In this document: piece by piece, positions 14,824 through 22,622 of the stretch | Layout of the letters: every line of letters starts with the position of its first letter | Numbering within the stretch: the stretch's first letter is position 1 | NCBI RefSeq assembly: GCF_040605455.1 | Contig: NZ_JBEXCV010000128.1 | Span: 1-25,934, forward strand | Origin: Embleya sp040605455 | GTDB lineage: Bacteria; Actinomycetota; Actinomycetes; Streptomycetales; Streptomycetaceae | Direction: 5' to 3' | Length of the DNA: 25,934 bases | The notes under the pieces: generated by a model | The model's database searches: none | The model's input: only the letters and a program-made list of their open reading frames with translations | What the model was told of the DNA's origin: nothing | Translations under genes and position numbers: made by a program

Positions 14824-14959
14824 CGCAGACTACAACCCCGCCCTGCGGCAGGTCGGCAACCGCCTCGTCGGCATCCTGTACGGCTGCCTCAAAACCCGCA
14901 CCCACTACGACGAAGCCACCGCCTGGGCCCACCACGGCCAACTGCCAGCAGCGGCCTGA
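14819..14959 (+). pseudogene. IS110-family transposase C-terminal fragment
   Basis: The plus strand reads ATADYNPALRQVGNRLVGIL, then YGCLKTRTHYDEATAWAHHG, with a stop at 14959. This is the extreme C-terminus of IS110-family (DEDD) transposases of Streptomyces (R-x-x-Y-N-x-A-L-R-x-x-x-N-R-L-V-G-I-L-H-G-C-L). About 46 of roughly 400 residues remain. The noncoding flank that carries the bridge RNA in intact IS110 elements cannot be recognised. Confidence 0.75.
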
Positions 14960-15071
14960 ATTGACACCCAAAAGCGATGAGATGTCTGATACGCCCCGCG
15001 ACGCGGAACCAACCGCGGCGCAGCGACGGGCGACACCGATCAAGCGGCCACGTGCGGCGGCAACCATTCGG

Positions 15072-15776
15072 TCACGCGCCGGTGTGGAGGTAGCCCGCCC
15101 ACAGGGAGGGGGTCGCCGGGTAGCGGTCGCGTACTGCCCGGATGGTGTGGTGCAGGGCAGTGGCGGCCTGATCGGGATCGAGTGTTCCGGGTGGGCCGGT
15201 GGTCAGATGGGTGTAGAAGGATTCGGCGATCTCGACGGCCAGACGGTCGTCGATCGGCCACTGGGTCCCGACCACGTGCGGAAATCCGGCGAGTTGAAAG
15301 GCACTGGTGAGATGGATGGCCTCCTCCAGGAGGCGGAGGTCACCAGGATCCGTCGTACTGCAGGCGGAGAGGTAGGCCAACCGCGCGTGGTCAAGATCGA
15401 CCCGGGCGAGGGCGGATACGGTCAACGGTGTCGTGGCATGGTCGTGCAGGAGCAGTCGGCTCCGGGACGGGTCGGCTTGGTTGCTCTCGCCGTGGCAGGC
15501 GAAGTGGGCGATCGCGCACCGTGGAAGGTGGGCGAGAACGGTCGCCGCAGTCGGGCCGTTGGTGCGCGAAGAGCGCAGGGCGTCGTCGCGGTCGGCCCCA
15601 TCAGGCTCGGCGAGTTGGACCGGGTGAGGGAGGAGGGCGCGGATTCGGTGGACCTCCTCGGAAGCGTACGGCAGTGGACTGTGTCCGGGGGTGGTCGGCA
15701 TGGCGACGATCAAGGATTGGAGATCGGCGGCGGGCTGGTGGGGCCGATGCCGACGGGCGTGGCGCAGGGCGCGGAT
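15072..15776 (-). other. CHAT (caspase-like) protease domain, C-terminal piece of the chimera
   Basis: The segment starts IRALRHARRHRP and continues LQSLIVAMPTTPGHSPLPYA, then VLAHLPRCAIAHFACHGESN, then LARVDLDHARLAYLSACSTT, then LTSAFQLAGFPHVVGTQWPI. These are the hallmark blocks of Streptomyces CHAT proteins. The catalytic pair His660 (in ACHG) and Cys704 (in LSACST), in chimera numbering, is present. The usual N-terminal tetratricopeptide half of such proteins (often 500-1,000 aa) has been replaced by RHS sequence. CHAT proteases act in bacterial immunity and regulated proteolysis. Confidence 0.8.
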
Positions 15777-17471
15777 GGTGGGGGTGTACGACGAGAACGT
15801 CTGGCCGTACTCCTCGCACGTGCCCGTCGTGGCGCACTGCTTGTCGACGGGCACGTCCGGCCATTTGGCGGCGTTGGCCTTGGTCATCTTGGGCGGGTCG
15901 CAGTCGAACCCGTCCTTCTTCAGGCAGCGTTCCGCGGTGTCGAAGACGATCTGGGCGGTGGGGCGGGTGGTGTCGGTCTTCTTCGAGCCGTAGGTGATCC
16001 TGGCGAGGGTGCCGCCGCGCACGTATTCGGTCAGGGTGCCGGAGCCGACGAGGATCGCGCCGCGGGTGTAGCGGTTGGTCTCGGTGTTGTACCAGTAGGT
16101 GACCATGCCGCCGCGCGGGTCCACGACGTAGTCGAGGTTCCAGCGCCAGGCCTGTTGGCACCAGGACGCGTCGAACCCGGAGGGTTTGTTGCAGGGTTCG
16201 CCGGTGTTGTTGCCGTAGACGGGCGCGGTCCAGGTGGAGTTGGTGGCGGGGTCGGTGTTGTCGCCGCCGGGCTTGTGGCCGATGCCGAAGTAGTACTGGA
16301 CGCCGTCGCCGGTGGTCAGGCGCCAGTGTTCGCCGTTGTCGTCGCCGTTGGCCGCGCCGGTCAGCGGCTCGATGCGGGAGTCGTCGTCGCCTTCCAGGCG
16401 CCACTTGGTCTTGTCGGTGTCGTCCTGGATCAGGGTGGAGGACTTGCCGTTCAGGGACAGGGTCAGGGAGTTCTGGGTGGACCAGCACTTCTCGCCGGAC
16501 TTGTCCTGGCCGTCGCGCGTGCACGACTGGTAGGAGCGTTCGACGAAGCCGGGTGAGTACTCCCAGCCCTCGCCGATCCACGAGGCCTGGTTGTTGCTGG
16601 AGGTGGTGCGGCCGTCGACGCTGCCGGAGTTGTAGCCCAGGTTCACGGTGGGGGCGGTGCCGCCGATGGCGGGCGGGACGCCGATGCCGTACGACCAGTT
16701 CATCGAACCGGAGTTGCCGCCCGCCGACCACGAGCCGGACGGGGACAGGGAGGTGGCCTTGTAGTCGCCGGAGGGACCGGAAGCCTCCGCCGTCGCCGCG
16801 AGCACCATCGCCCCGGTCGCGGTGCGTGTGTCGGCGCCGCCCGGGGGCAGGTCGACGTCGGCGATCACCCTGTGCTTGACGCGGTCGTTGCGCGCGCCCG
16901 TCACCGGCGTCTTGACCCGGCACGCCGCCATGTCCGGGGTGGTCAGCGCGCATTCGGGCATCGCGACCAGACGCAGGCGTGAGGACCAGTCGATCTGAAG
17001 GTCGAAGTGGCGTGTGGTCTCGCAGCGCACGTCCCGCATCGAGCCGACCAGCGCCACGGCGGGGCGCACCTTCAGGTCCGCTGCGGCGCGTCGGAAGAAT
17101 GCGTCCCGGACGGCGAGCGGGTCGGGCGCGGTGAACGGCGCGTTCGGACCGCCGTACACGCCGATCCAGGCAGCACTCGCGGTGGCAGTGTCGACGACCC
17201 GGTCCACGCCGCCGCCGATGTTGAACTCGACGAACTTCGGGCCGGTCGCGTCGATCACCATGTCCGGGCGGGCCATGCAGGTCGCGAACCGATCCTCCTC
17301 GCGACCATCCATGCACAGGGGGTACATCTCGGGCCCGGCGCCCAGCGCGGCCATCCGCCGGAGCAGCCCGATCAGCCGGGCACCCGCCGCGAAGATGTCG
17401 TCGTACACCCGCCCGTTCAGTACCATCGGCCCCAACGGAGCCGGTACGGCTGGGAAGTCGAGGTCGGTCAT
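15072..17471 (-). CDS. 799-residue chimeric ORF: enzyme N-terminus + RHS segment + CHAT domain
   Basis: One frame stays open through three unrelated pieces. Residues 1-160 belong to an enzyme I do not recognise (PKFVEFNIGGGVDRVVDTA, loosely like the K-x-V-E-F-N strand of permuted ATP-grasp enzymes). Residues about 161-565 are an N-terminal segment of a Streptomyces RHS-repeat wall protein. Residues about 566-799 are a CHAT peptidase domain with its normal C-terminus. Both joins are in the middle of coding sequence and in frame. The ATG overlaps the stop of the upstream TPP-enzyme stub (ATGA), so translation could be coupled. Known RHS toxins carry effector domains at the C-terminus, but here the RHS core barrel and its self-cleavage site are absent. 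I favour a recombination product over a designed fusion. The chance of both joins keeping frame is about one in nine. Confidence 0.6.
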   Translation of the reverse strand: MTDLDFPAVPAPLGPMVLNGRVYDDIFAAGARLIGLLRRMAALGAGPEMYPLCMDGREEDRFATCMARPDMVIDATGPKFVEFNIGGGVDRVVDTATASAAWIGVYGGPNAPFTAPDPLAVRDAFFRRAAADLKVRPAVALVGSMRDVRCETTRHFDLQIDWSSRLRLVAMPECALTTPDMAACRVKTPVTGARNDRVKHRVIADVDLPPGGADTRTATGAMVLAATAEASGPSGDYKATSLSPSGSWSAGGNSGSMNWSYGIGVPPAIGGTAPTVNLGYNSGSVDGRTTSSNNQASWIGEGWEYSPGFVERSYQSCTRDGQDKSGEKCWSTQNSLTLSLNGKSSTLIQDDTDKTKWRLEGDDDSRIEPLTGAANGDDNGEHWRLTTGDGVQYYFGIGHKPGGDNTDPATNSTWTAPVYGNNTGEPCNKPSGFDASWCQQAWRWNLDYVVDPRGGMVTYWYNTETNRYTRGAILVGSGTLTEYVRGGTLARITYGSKKTDTTRPTAQIVFDTAERCLKKDGFDCDPPKMTKANAAKWPDVPVDKQCATTGTCEEYGQTFSSYTPTIRALRHARRHRPHQPAADLQSLIVAMPTTPGHSPLPYASEEVHRIRALLPHPVQLAEPDGADRDDALRSSRTNGPTAATVLAHLPRCAIAHFACHGESNQADPSRSRLLLHDHATTPLTVSALARVDLDHARLAYLSACSTTDPGDLRLLEEAIHLTSAFQLAGFPHVVGTQWPIDDRLAVEIAESFYTHLTTGPPGTLDPDQAATALHHTIRAVRDRYPATPSLWAGYLHTGA
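15777..16990 (-). other. RHS-repeat protein segment, middle piece of the chimera
   Basis: The segment reads DWSSRLRLVAMPECALTTPD, then GDYKATSLSPSGSWSAGGNS, then SWIGEGWEYSPGFVERSYQS and LTTGDGVQYYFGIGHKPGGD. This is the region just upstream of the YD repeats in secreted Streptomyces RHS/SpvB-like proteins. It stops at CEEYGQTFSSYTPT, before the repeats, the hyper-conserved core and the toxin tip. No signal peptide is present. The codon bias is normal. Confidence 0.75.
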
Positions 17472-17734
17472 GGCGGGCCATCGTCTCCCGGACCCGCCTC
17501 ACCGGGGGCCGATCCCCGGGGGCGAGTCGCACGTAGGGCGTCGGGGAACCGCTCGTTGTCACAGTGCACGCTCCGTCCCGGCATGCGCGCGCACGCTCTC
17601 GGCGAACCGGCCCGCTGTGCGTACAGCGGCGCGAGGATCCCGCACGGGGTGCCGAAGAACGCGTCGAACCCCGCAGACATCAGGTCGGGGGCCAGCCGAT
17701 CAGCCAGGCTCCGGCTCGCGGTGGTCAACGTCAT
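17468..17734 (-). pseudogene. Internally deleted thiamine-diphosphate decarboxylase (phosphonopyruvate/sulfopyruvate decarboxylase-like)
   Basis: The 88-residue frame begins SLADRLAPDLMSAGFDAFFG followed by TPCGILAPLYAQ. This is the N-terminal TPP-enzyme motif (A-G-F-D-x-F-x-G-x-P-C-x-x-L-x-P-L) of phosphonopyruvate and sulfopyruvate decarboxylases such as Fom2/Ppd/ComD. A full Ppd is about 370-390 aa. Here the match ends at about residue 41 and roughly 47 residues of basic sequence lead straight to the stop. Both gene ends overlap neighbours by ATGA (upstream oxygenase, downstream chimera), so the deletion is internal and preserved the operon joints. The family call rests on a short motif. 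Confidence 0.5.
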
Positions 17735-18620
17735 CGGACCGCACCCGTCGTCGCGAGGCGCCCGCTGTCGACGGCCCCGTAGACCCGGCGGAGTCGGCGC
17801 CGAGAAGAGGTCTCGCTGAACGGACGGCGGCCGTGCAGCATGCGGCGGTTGTTCCAGATCAGCGCCACACCCCGGCCGAGCAGAACCTCGGTCTGACGGG
17901 CCCGTTCCCGCGAGATCTCGTCGAAGGCGTCCATCGCCGCGGCAAGTTCGGCCGGCACGTCGAGGCCCGCGGCCGCGTGGCCCTGCTCGATGTACAAGCG
18001 CAGGCAGCGCAACTGGAAGTCCTCCCCGAAAGCAGCGAACACCGGCTGCTGCTTGATGGGCGCCCCTTCGTCCTGGCCGTTGGCCGCGTAGCGCACCGGT
18101 CGGCGCAGCACCTCCCCGAACGCCGGTTCTCGGCTGGCCAGTTCCTCCTCGATTCGCCGTCCGTCGATGACGAAGGTCTCGCCCCCGTCGCCCGTCGAAA
18201 GACCGAAAAGCATTGCCACGTCGGGTGGTTCGGGCAGCAGGGTGCCGTCGGTGTGGTAGCCGTCGGAGCGGTTCGAGCCCGAGTAGTGACTGACCTGGGC
18301 CGTCGAGGTGCCGACCTCGACGGGTAGATGATCTCTCCCGTGCTGTGCTGAGGGGCCGGCCGGAAGATCGAGGTGAAGAGGTTCCAGTAGGCGGTGCAGA
18401 GTTCCTGGTCGTCCAGCTGCTCGGCGTCGAGCCGCACGACGGCGTACCCGTCGCGCTCGATCACGGCGCGCGGCACGCCGTTGGCAAGAGCGGCCAGCGC
18501 TGCATCACGAATCCCCGGGTCCTCGACAGGCCACGCGTCCAAGGAGATTTCCTCCGCGACGCGCCGCCGCAGCAGCAGCGCGGTGGCCGTCGCGTGGGAG
18601 AAAGCGAATTCATGCCTCAT
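17731..18620 (-). pseudogene. Fe(II)/2-oxoglutarate oxygenase, TauD/clavaminate synthase-like, one frameshift
   Basis: The ATG at 18620 lies one base beyond the racemase stop. The first 100 residues (through HSTGEIIYP) are in one frame. The rest (VEVGTSTAQVSHYSGSNRSD, GYHTDGTLLPEPPDVAMLFG and on to the stop at 17731) is in another. Adding one C to the C run whose complement is the GGG at 18322-18324 joins them into one protein of about 296 aa. The iron ligands are His123-x-Asp125 (HTDG) and the distal histidine in NNRRMLHGRRPF, and an arginine cluster near the end (RRRLRRVYGAV) can bind 2-oxoglutarate. As given, it is inactive because the frame change separates the triad from the N-terminal half. 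It is a second oxygenase of the same broad family as the gene at 2510-3469, but not closely similar to it. Confidence 0.75.
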
Positions 18621-18621
18621 G

Positions 18622-19353
18622 TCAGCCGACTCCGGTTCCGATCTGGGCGTGGCGGGAGAAGCCGCCGGCGGCGGCGGCGCGTGCGAGGATGTCGAAGGGA
18701 TCGAGCACCGGGACGGTAAGCCGGTTGCCCCAGCGGCGAGCCAGTACGTGGATCTCGCTGCATCCCGCCACGACCGAGGTGGCTCCGGTTTCCACGATCC
18801 GGCGAGCGATCCACTCCAGCGCCGGCCCGGGCCCCCTGTTGACCTTGATGGCGTTGATGGCCCGCTGCAGGTCGTGCTCCCAGGCGGGGGCGGCGAACAC
18901 TACGGAGTCGGCCACCCGGTCCCAGCCGGGGTGCTGCTCGAACAGGCGCAGCAGGCGGGAGTCCTCCGGGCACAGGATCAGATGGCGTCCGGGCGTGCGG
19001 GCGATGGCTTCGACCGCGGCGTCGAGCACCGACACCACGGCGGCGCTCAGGTCTCGCGGCACCCGGGGCAGCAGGTGATGGAGCGTCATGCAACAGATGA
19101 CGATCTCCTGACACCCCAGGTCGGTCAGCGAGCGCAGACTGGCGATCAGCGCGTCGAGCACCGCCGAGTCCTGGCCGTCCATCGTCTGCGGGGTGCGGCG
19201 GTCGGTGGACGGGTCCGAATGCAGGGCCAGCCCCGGGAATTCCTGCTCCCGCACACCGGAGCAGTGGTCGTACACGCTGCGGACGAACTCGGCCGAGGAG
19301 ACCGGTCCCATGCCGCCGAGGACGCCGAGCCGTGCGGTCCGGTTCTCGGTCAT
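18622..19353 (-). CDS. Aspartate/glutamate racemase family protein
   Basis: The product is 243 aa from the ATG at 19353, with GGAGGTGG about nine bases upstream. It opens LGVLGGMGPVSSAEFVRSVY, the G-G-M-G-P-x-(A/S)-(T/S)-x-x-F signature of aspartate racemases. The first catalytic cysteine is Cys88 in ICCMTLHHLLP (usual C-N-T-A-H, so the Asn is replaced by Met). The second is Cys198 in VVAGCSEIHVL (usual G-C-T-E-I). The enzyme would interconvert L and D acidic amino acids or a related substrate without a cofactor. It is the first gene of a coupled set with an oxygenase and a TPP enzyme, so it may supply a D-amino acid building block for a specialised metabolite. That role is inference. Confidence 0.8.
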   Translation of the reverse strand: MTENRTARLGVLGGMGPVSSAEFVRSVYDHCSGVREQEFPGLALHSDPSTDRRTPQTMDGQDSAVLDALIASLRSLTDLGCQEIVICCMTLHHLLPRVPRDLSAAVVSVLDAAVEAIARTPGRHLILCPEDSRLLRLFEQHPGWDRVADSVVFAAPAWEHDLQRAINAIKVNRGPGPALEWIARRIVETGATSVVAGCSEIHVLARRWGNRLTVPVLDPFDILARAAAAGGFSRHAQIGTGVG

Positions 19354-19612
19354 CGAGCGGCCACCTCCGGTAGCGGCCGGAAGGTACGCGCAGTACGTCG
19401 CGTTCGACGAGCTGCCAGTCACTGCGGGCCGGCGGCGTCTCCGTCCTTCGGCGCTCGGCCATCCGGAACCGGTGGAAGTCCAGCACGTCGGGGGAGAGTT
19501 GAAGCCTTCCCGGGTTGAGGAACCGAACGGCGCCATGCGGGTCCCGCGCGGTGGTGACCAGCCTTCTGCTTCGCGATTCGACGGGTCGGTCCGGTGACGA
19601 GCCGGAGCCGGG
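19354..19612 (-). other. Intergenic region with coding-like trace upstream of the racemase
   Basis: These 259 bases separate the GntR stop from the racemase start. One minus-strand frame reads HGAVRFLNPGRLQLSPDVLD followed by FHRFRMAERR, which looks like the tail of a gene, but it has no stop before the racemase and no recognisable family. The racemase ribbon-binding site GGAGGTGG lies at 19362-19369. I see no palindrome like the one upstream of the GntR gene. Confidence 0.3.
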
Positions 19613-20305
19613 TCAGGTTTCCGGGAGGGTCAGGTCGGCGGCGGTTCGGGTGAGGTGTGTGGTCAGGACCTCGGCCGCGGTGTCGGCGTCGCGGGCAAGG
19701 GCCGCCTCCTCCAGTCGGCGGTGTTCGTCGATGCCGTCGCGGTCGCGGTTGCGGTGGGCCGACCAGCGACGCGCCAACTCGCTTGCGGTCCACATGCGAT
19801 CGAACGTCTCCAGCAGGATCGGATTGCCGCAACCCTCCAGCAGCGTGCGGTGAAAGACCCGGTGTGCCTCGGCCCAGGCGCTGCTGTAGTACTCGCCCTC
19901 CTCTGTGTCGTACGGCACCGTGCGGGCCAGCCGGTGGTGCGCCGCCCGTACGCGTGCCTCCCAGTCGACGTCGCCGCGCTCGACGGACATGCGCAGCACG
20001 ACCGGCTCCACGACCCGGCGCGCCTCGGCGATCTCCTGCCAACGCCGATCCGAGAAGGCCGGCACGGCGAACCCTCGATTGGGCAGCCGGTCGGCCAGTC
20101 CCTCACCGACCAGCCGCACCAGCGCCTCGCGGACGACGGCCAGGCTCACGCCCTGCGCCTGCGCGAGGTCCTGCGGCTTCAGCGCGTCACCAGGGGCATG
20201 TACGCCACGCATGATCGCGTCCCGCAGGCGGGCGTGCACCTGCTCGGAAAGCATCTGCTTCGCCGGTGCGGACGAGGCGGGGAACGTCTGAGTCACGCCA
20301 CTCAC
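19613..20305 (-). CDS. GntR/FadR-family transcriptional regulator with FCD domain
   Basis: The product is 230 aa. The N-terminal winged helix-turn-helix (residues about 18-85) reads LSEQVHARLRDAIMRGVHAP, then LAQAQGVSLAVVREALVRLV, the GntR signature. Residues about 90-220 form the all-helical FCD effector domain (IAEARRVVEPVVLRMSVERG, AHRVFHRTLLEG, IDEHRRLEEAALARDADTAA) with metal-binding-type histidines and acidic residues. The start is GTG at 20305, with a second GTG three codons on. The operator-like palindrome at 20322-20335 lies just upstream, between this gene and the divergent PEBP-SRPBCC gene, so it probably represses itself and that neighbour. Control of the racemase operon downstream is possible but not shown. 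Confidence 0.85.
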   Translation of the reverse strand: MSGVTQTFPASSAPAKQMLSEQVHARLRDAIMRGVHAPGDALKPQDLAQAQGVSLAVVREALVRLVGEGLADRLPNRGFAVPAFSDRRWQEIAEARRVVEPVVLRMSVERGDVDWEARVRAAHHRLARTVPYDTEEGEYYSSAWAEAHRVFHRTLLEGCGNPILLETFDRMWTASELARRWSAHRNRDRDGIDEHRRLEEAALARDADTAAEVLTTHLTRTAADLTLPET

Positions 20306-20321
20306 TATAGACGATCCTCCA

Positions 20322-20335
20322 GATAATCGATTATC
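20322..20335. promoter_or_regulatory. Perfect 14-bp palindromic operator candidate for the GntR regulator
   Basis: GATAATCGATTATC is a perfect palindrome in the 47-bp gap between two divergent genes. It is strikingly AT-rich for this DNA. It falls between the possible -35 and -10 positions of the rightward gene, where binding of a dimer would block RNA polymerase. Confidence 0.6.
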
Positions 20336-20340
20336 CGTGT

Positions 20341-20346
20341 TATCGT
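20341..20346 (+). promoter_or_regulatory. Candidate -10 box for a leaderless transcript
   Basis: TATCGT at 20341-20346 fits the actinomycete TANNNT -10 pattern and ends six bases before the ATG at 20353. No Shine-Dalgarno sequence is visible. This is the geometry of leaderless mRNAs, in which transcription starts at the A of ATG. The -35 position (20318-20323) is a weak match. Confidence 0.4.
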
Positions 20347-20352
20347 CGATCC

Positions 20353-21393
20353 ATGAGCACCGACAATCCCTTCACCCGCCTCGCCGCCGAGGCTGCCCCG
20401 TTCACCGTGACCAGCACCTCCGTCGCCGACGGCGCTCCCTGGGCGCCCGCGCAGCTCTCCGGCATGTTCGGCATCCCGGGCGGCAAGGACCTCTCCCCCG
20501 ACCTCTCCTGGAGCGGAGCGCCGGAAGGCACCAGGAGCTACGCCGTCACGATCCACGACCCCGATGCCCCCACCGGATCCGGTTTCTGGCACTGGGCGGT
20601 CGCCGACATCCCCGCCGGCGTCACCGAACTCCCCGAGGGCGCGGGCGACGACACCGGCTCGGGCCTGCCCGAAGGCGCCTTCCAGCTGCCCAACGACGCC
20701 CGTGCGGCCCGCTTCATCGGCGCCGCCCCGCCGGCCGGGCACGGTCGGCACCGCTACCTCGTGGTCGTACACGCCCTCGACGTCGAGTCCATCGGCGTTC
20801 CCGTCGACGGCACCCCCGCCCAGCTCGGCTTCACCATGTCCACCCACACCCTCGGCCGGGCGACCCTGACGGCCACGGCGCGAACTCCGGGCGAGGGCGA
20901 GGAGATCGACCCGGTCGAGGTCGTCGAACGCGTCGAGGTCTCCCGCCTCGTCCCCGCCTCCGCCGAAGCGGTCTTCGCGGTCCTGACCGACCCGCGGGGC
21001 CACGTGGACATCGACGCGTCGGGAATGCTCCTCGACGCCGAGGGCGGACCGGTGGAACGCCCCGGCGACCGCTTCGTGGTCCACATGGACCGGGAAGCCC
21101 TCGGGGACTTCCCCCTGGGCAAGTACGACGTCGAGGTCGTGATCACCAAGCTCGTCCCGAACGAGGAGATCGCCTGGACCGTCGAGGGCCGCATCCGACC
21201 GCACGTCCGCCACGTGTACGGCTACCGGTTGGAGCCGGCCGAGGGCGGCACCCTCGTGACGTCCTACTACGACTGGTCGGGGCTCGCCGAGGAGTGGAAG
21301 CGGCGCCTCACCTTCCCGGTGGTCCCAGAGTCGGCGCTCAAGGCCACCCTCGGAATCCTCGAACGTACCGTCCGCCGGCGAGCCGCAGCCTGA
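20353..21393 (+). CDS. PEBP (YbhB/YbcL) domain fused to an SRPBCC domain
   Basis: The product is 346 aa. Residues about 15-178 are a phosphatidylethanolamine-binding/Raf-kinase-inhibitor-like domain of the bacterial YbhB type: LSPDLSWSGAPEGTRSYAVT, then DPDAPTGSGFWHWAVADIPA, then HRYLVVVHALDVE. Residues about 190-346 form a START-like SRPBCC domain (VERVEVSRLVPASAEAVFAV, YDVEVVITKLVPNEEIAWTV, TLVTSYYDWSGLAEEWKRRL), as in polyketide-cyclase-like and AHSA1-type proteins. Both are small-ligand-binding folds, so the protein may bind two hydrophobic or phosphorylated ligands. The ligands are unknown. It is cytoplasmic, with no signal peptide. It is divergent from the GntR gene with an operator palindrome in its promoter. 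Confidence 0.85.
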   Translation: MSTDNPFTRLAAEAAPFTVTSTSVADGAPWAPAQLSGMFGIPGGKDLSPDLSWSGAPEGTRSYAVTIHDPDAPTGSGFWHWAVADIPAGVTELPEGAGDDTGSGLPEGAFQLPNDARAARFIGAAPPAGHGRHRYLVVVHALDVESIGVPVDGTPAQLGFTMSTHTLGRATLTATARTPGEGEEIDPVEVVERVEVSRLVPASAEAVFAVLTDPRGHVDIDASGMLLDAEGGPVERPGDRFVVHMDREALGDFPLGKYDVEVVITKLVPNEEIAWTVEGRIRPHVRHVYGYRLEPAEGGTLVTSYYDWSGLAEEWKRRLTFPVVPESALKATLGILERTVRRRAAA

Positions 21394-21587
21394 CCGTTCG
21401 CCCGCCCGACCGACCGCCCCGGCGCGCCCGAGGCGCCCGACGGGTCGCACGTCCGCCGCCGACCCTTTCGTCGGACGAACCCGGTCGGCCCCTCTCGGCG
21501 GCGGCAGAGGGCCGCGGTCACGATGTCGTCGACACCGACCCCCACTACCGCTACGAACTGCGCTTCGGCGAAGGGTCCCTCCCACCC

Positions 21588-22461
21588 GTGCCCTCGCGGC
21601 CGCGCCTGGCGATGACCTGGATGTCCGGCGACACTCGCGGCGGACCGTGGATCGCCGTCGATGTCATCGCGCGGTGCGCGGCGTCCTCGCAGGAGCGCCC
21701 CATCACCGTCACCGGGGGGTTCCCCGACGCCGGCGGCGGCGACTTCGAGGAGATCCTCCGCGGCTTCCTCGACTACGGCGCCCCGTTCACCAACCCCGGC
21801 GGGGCCTACCGGGGGCTGGTCGACGCGCCGGGCGGCCTGGGTGGCCCTCTGGAGCACGCGACCGTCACCGTCCCGCCGGTCGCCGACAACCTCGGCGACA
21901 ACGCCGAGTTCCTCCTGGAGGTGCTCGACCCCCACGGGACCGTCCTGGCCGCCGCCGACGTCGACCGCATCGAGCGCAGCCGCGGCACGGCCGGGATCAG
22001 GGTGGTACTCGAGGAACCTCATCACGTGTCCAGGATCGAGGACCGCTACACCCCGGCCCGGGGCGCCGGAACCCGTACCGTCGCCTTCGGCGACTGTGGG
22101 GATGAACCGGTGAACGCCGTGCACCCGGCATTCGCGTTCCTGGCACATTGCCGCGCTCCGAACGCGGGTCGGCTGAGCATGCGTCATGCCCCGCCCGAAC
22201 ATGGCGTCCCCTACGGCACGCTGGACTTCGACCGGTCCGACGAGACACAGCAAACGCTGAACGCCATGATCGGCCGTCGAGACCCTCGCCCTCTTTCAGC
22301 GGCACACCGCGACCCCCGTCCGCGTCCCCGACTTCGACACGCTGCCGCCCGGGCAGTTCACAGGATGGCGGATCGCGGCGAAGCTCCTGCGGGGCGAAGA
22401 GGTCACCCGGACCTACCCGGAAGGACACTGCCTCCTGGTCGGAGGACGGGCCGGCGCCTCC
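21588..22461 (+). pseudogene. Unknown protein of about 290 aa with one frameshift
   Basis: The frame from GTG 21588 (or ATG 21612) reads LAMTWMSGDTRGGPWIAVDV, then FEEILRGFLDYGAPFTNPGG, then NLGDNAEFLLEVLDPHGTVL, up to TLNAMIG near 22270. There it jumps to the frame VETLALFQRHTATPVRVPDF, DTLPPGQFTGWRIAAKLLRG, EEVTRTYPEGHCLLVGGRA. Removing one base in the GGCC at 22272-22275 joins them. The C-terminal end is uncertain because the second frame stays open to about 22833 with low-quality sequence. I do not recognise the family. Acidic, cytoplasmic composition and normal codon bias suggest a recently working gene. Coding-like sequence may extend upstream to about 21530 (HYRYELRFGEGS). Confidence 0.5.
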
Positions 22462-22622
22462 GAGTCAGCGCAGTGGCGCGTCCAGGGGTTTGCCAAGTCG
22501 TCTCCACCGGATCGCCCGCACCCAACCATCGCGCCACGACCGTCCCGATCAGGGCCGGCTCCGGGCGTGCAGCGTCTCCCCGGCGGTGGCGATCACGGCC
22601 GGCCCCGAACACCGCACACAAG

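Noticed and set aside
15072..17471. A complete RHS polymorphic toxin with a CHAT effector
   Set aside because: The signal peptide, YD repeats, core barrel and self-cleavage motif are absent, and the N-terminus belongs to another enzyme, so a working RHS toxin is unlikely.
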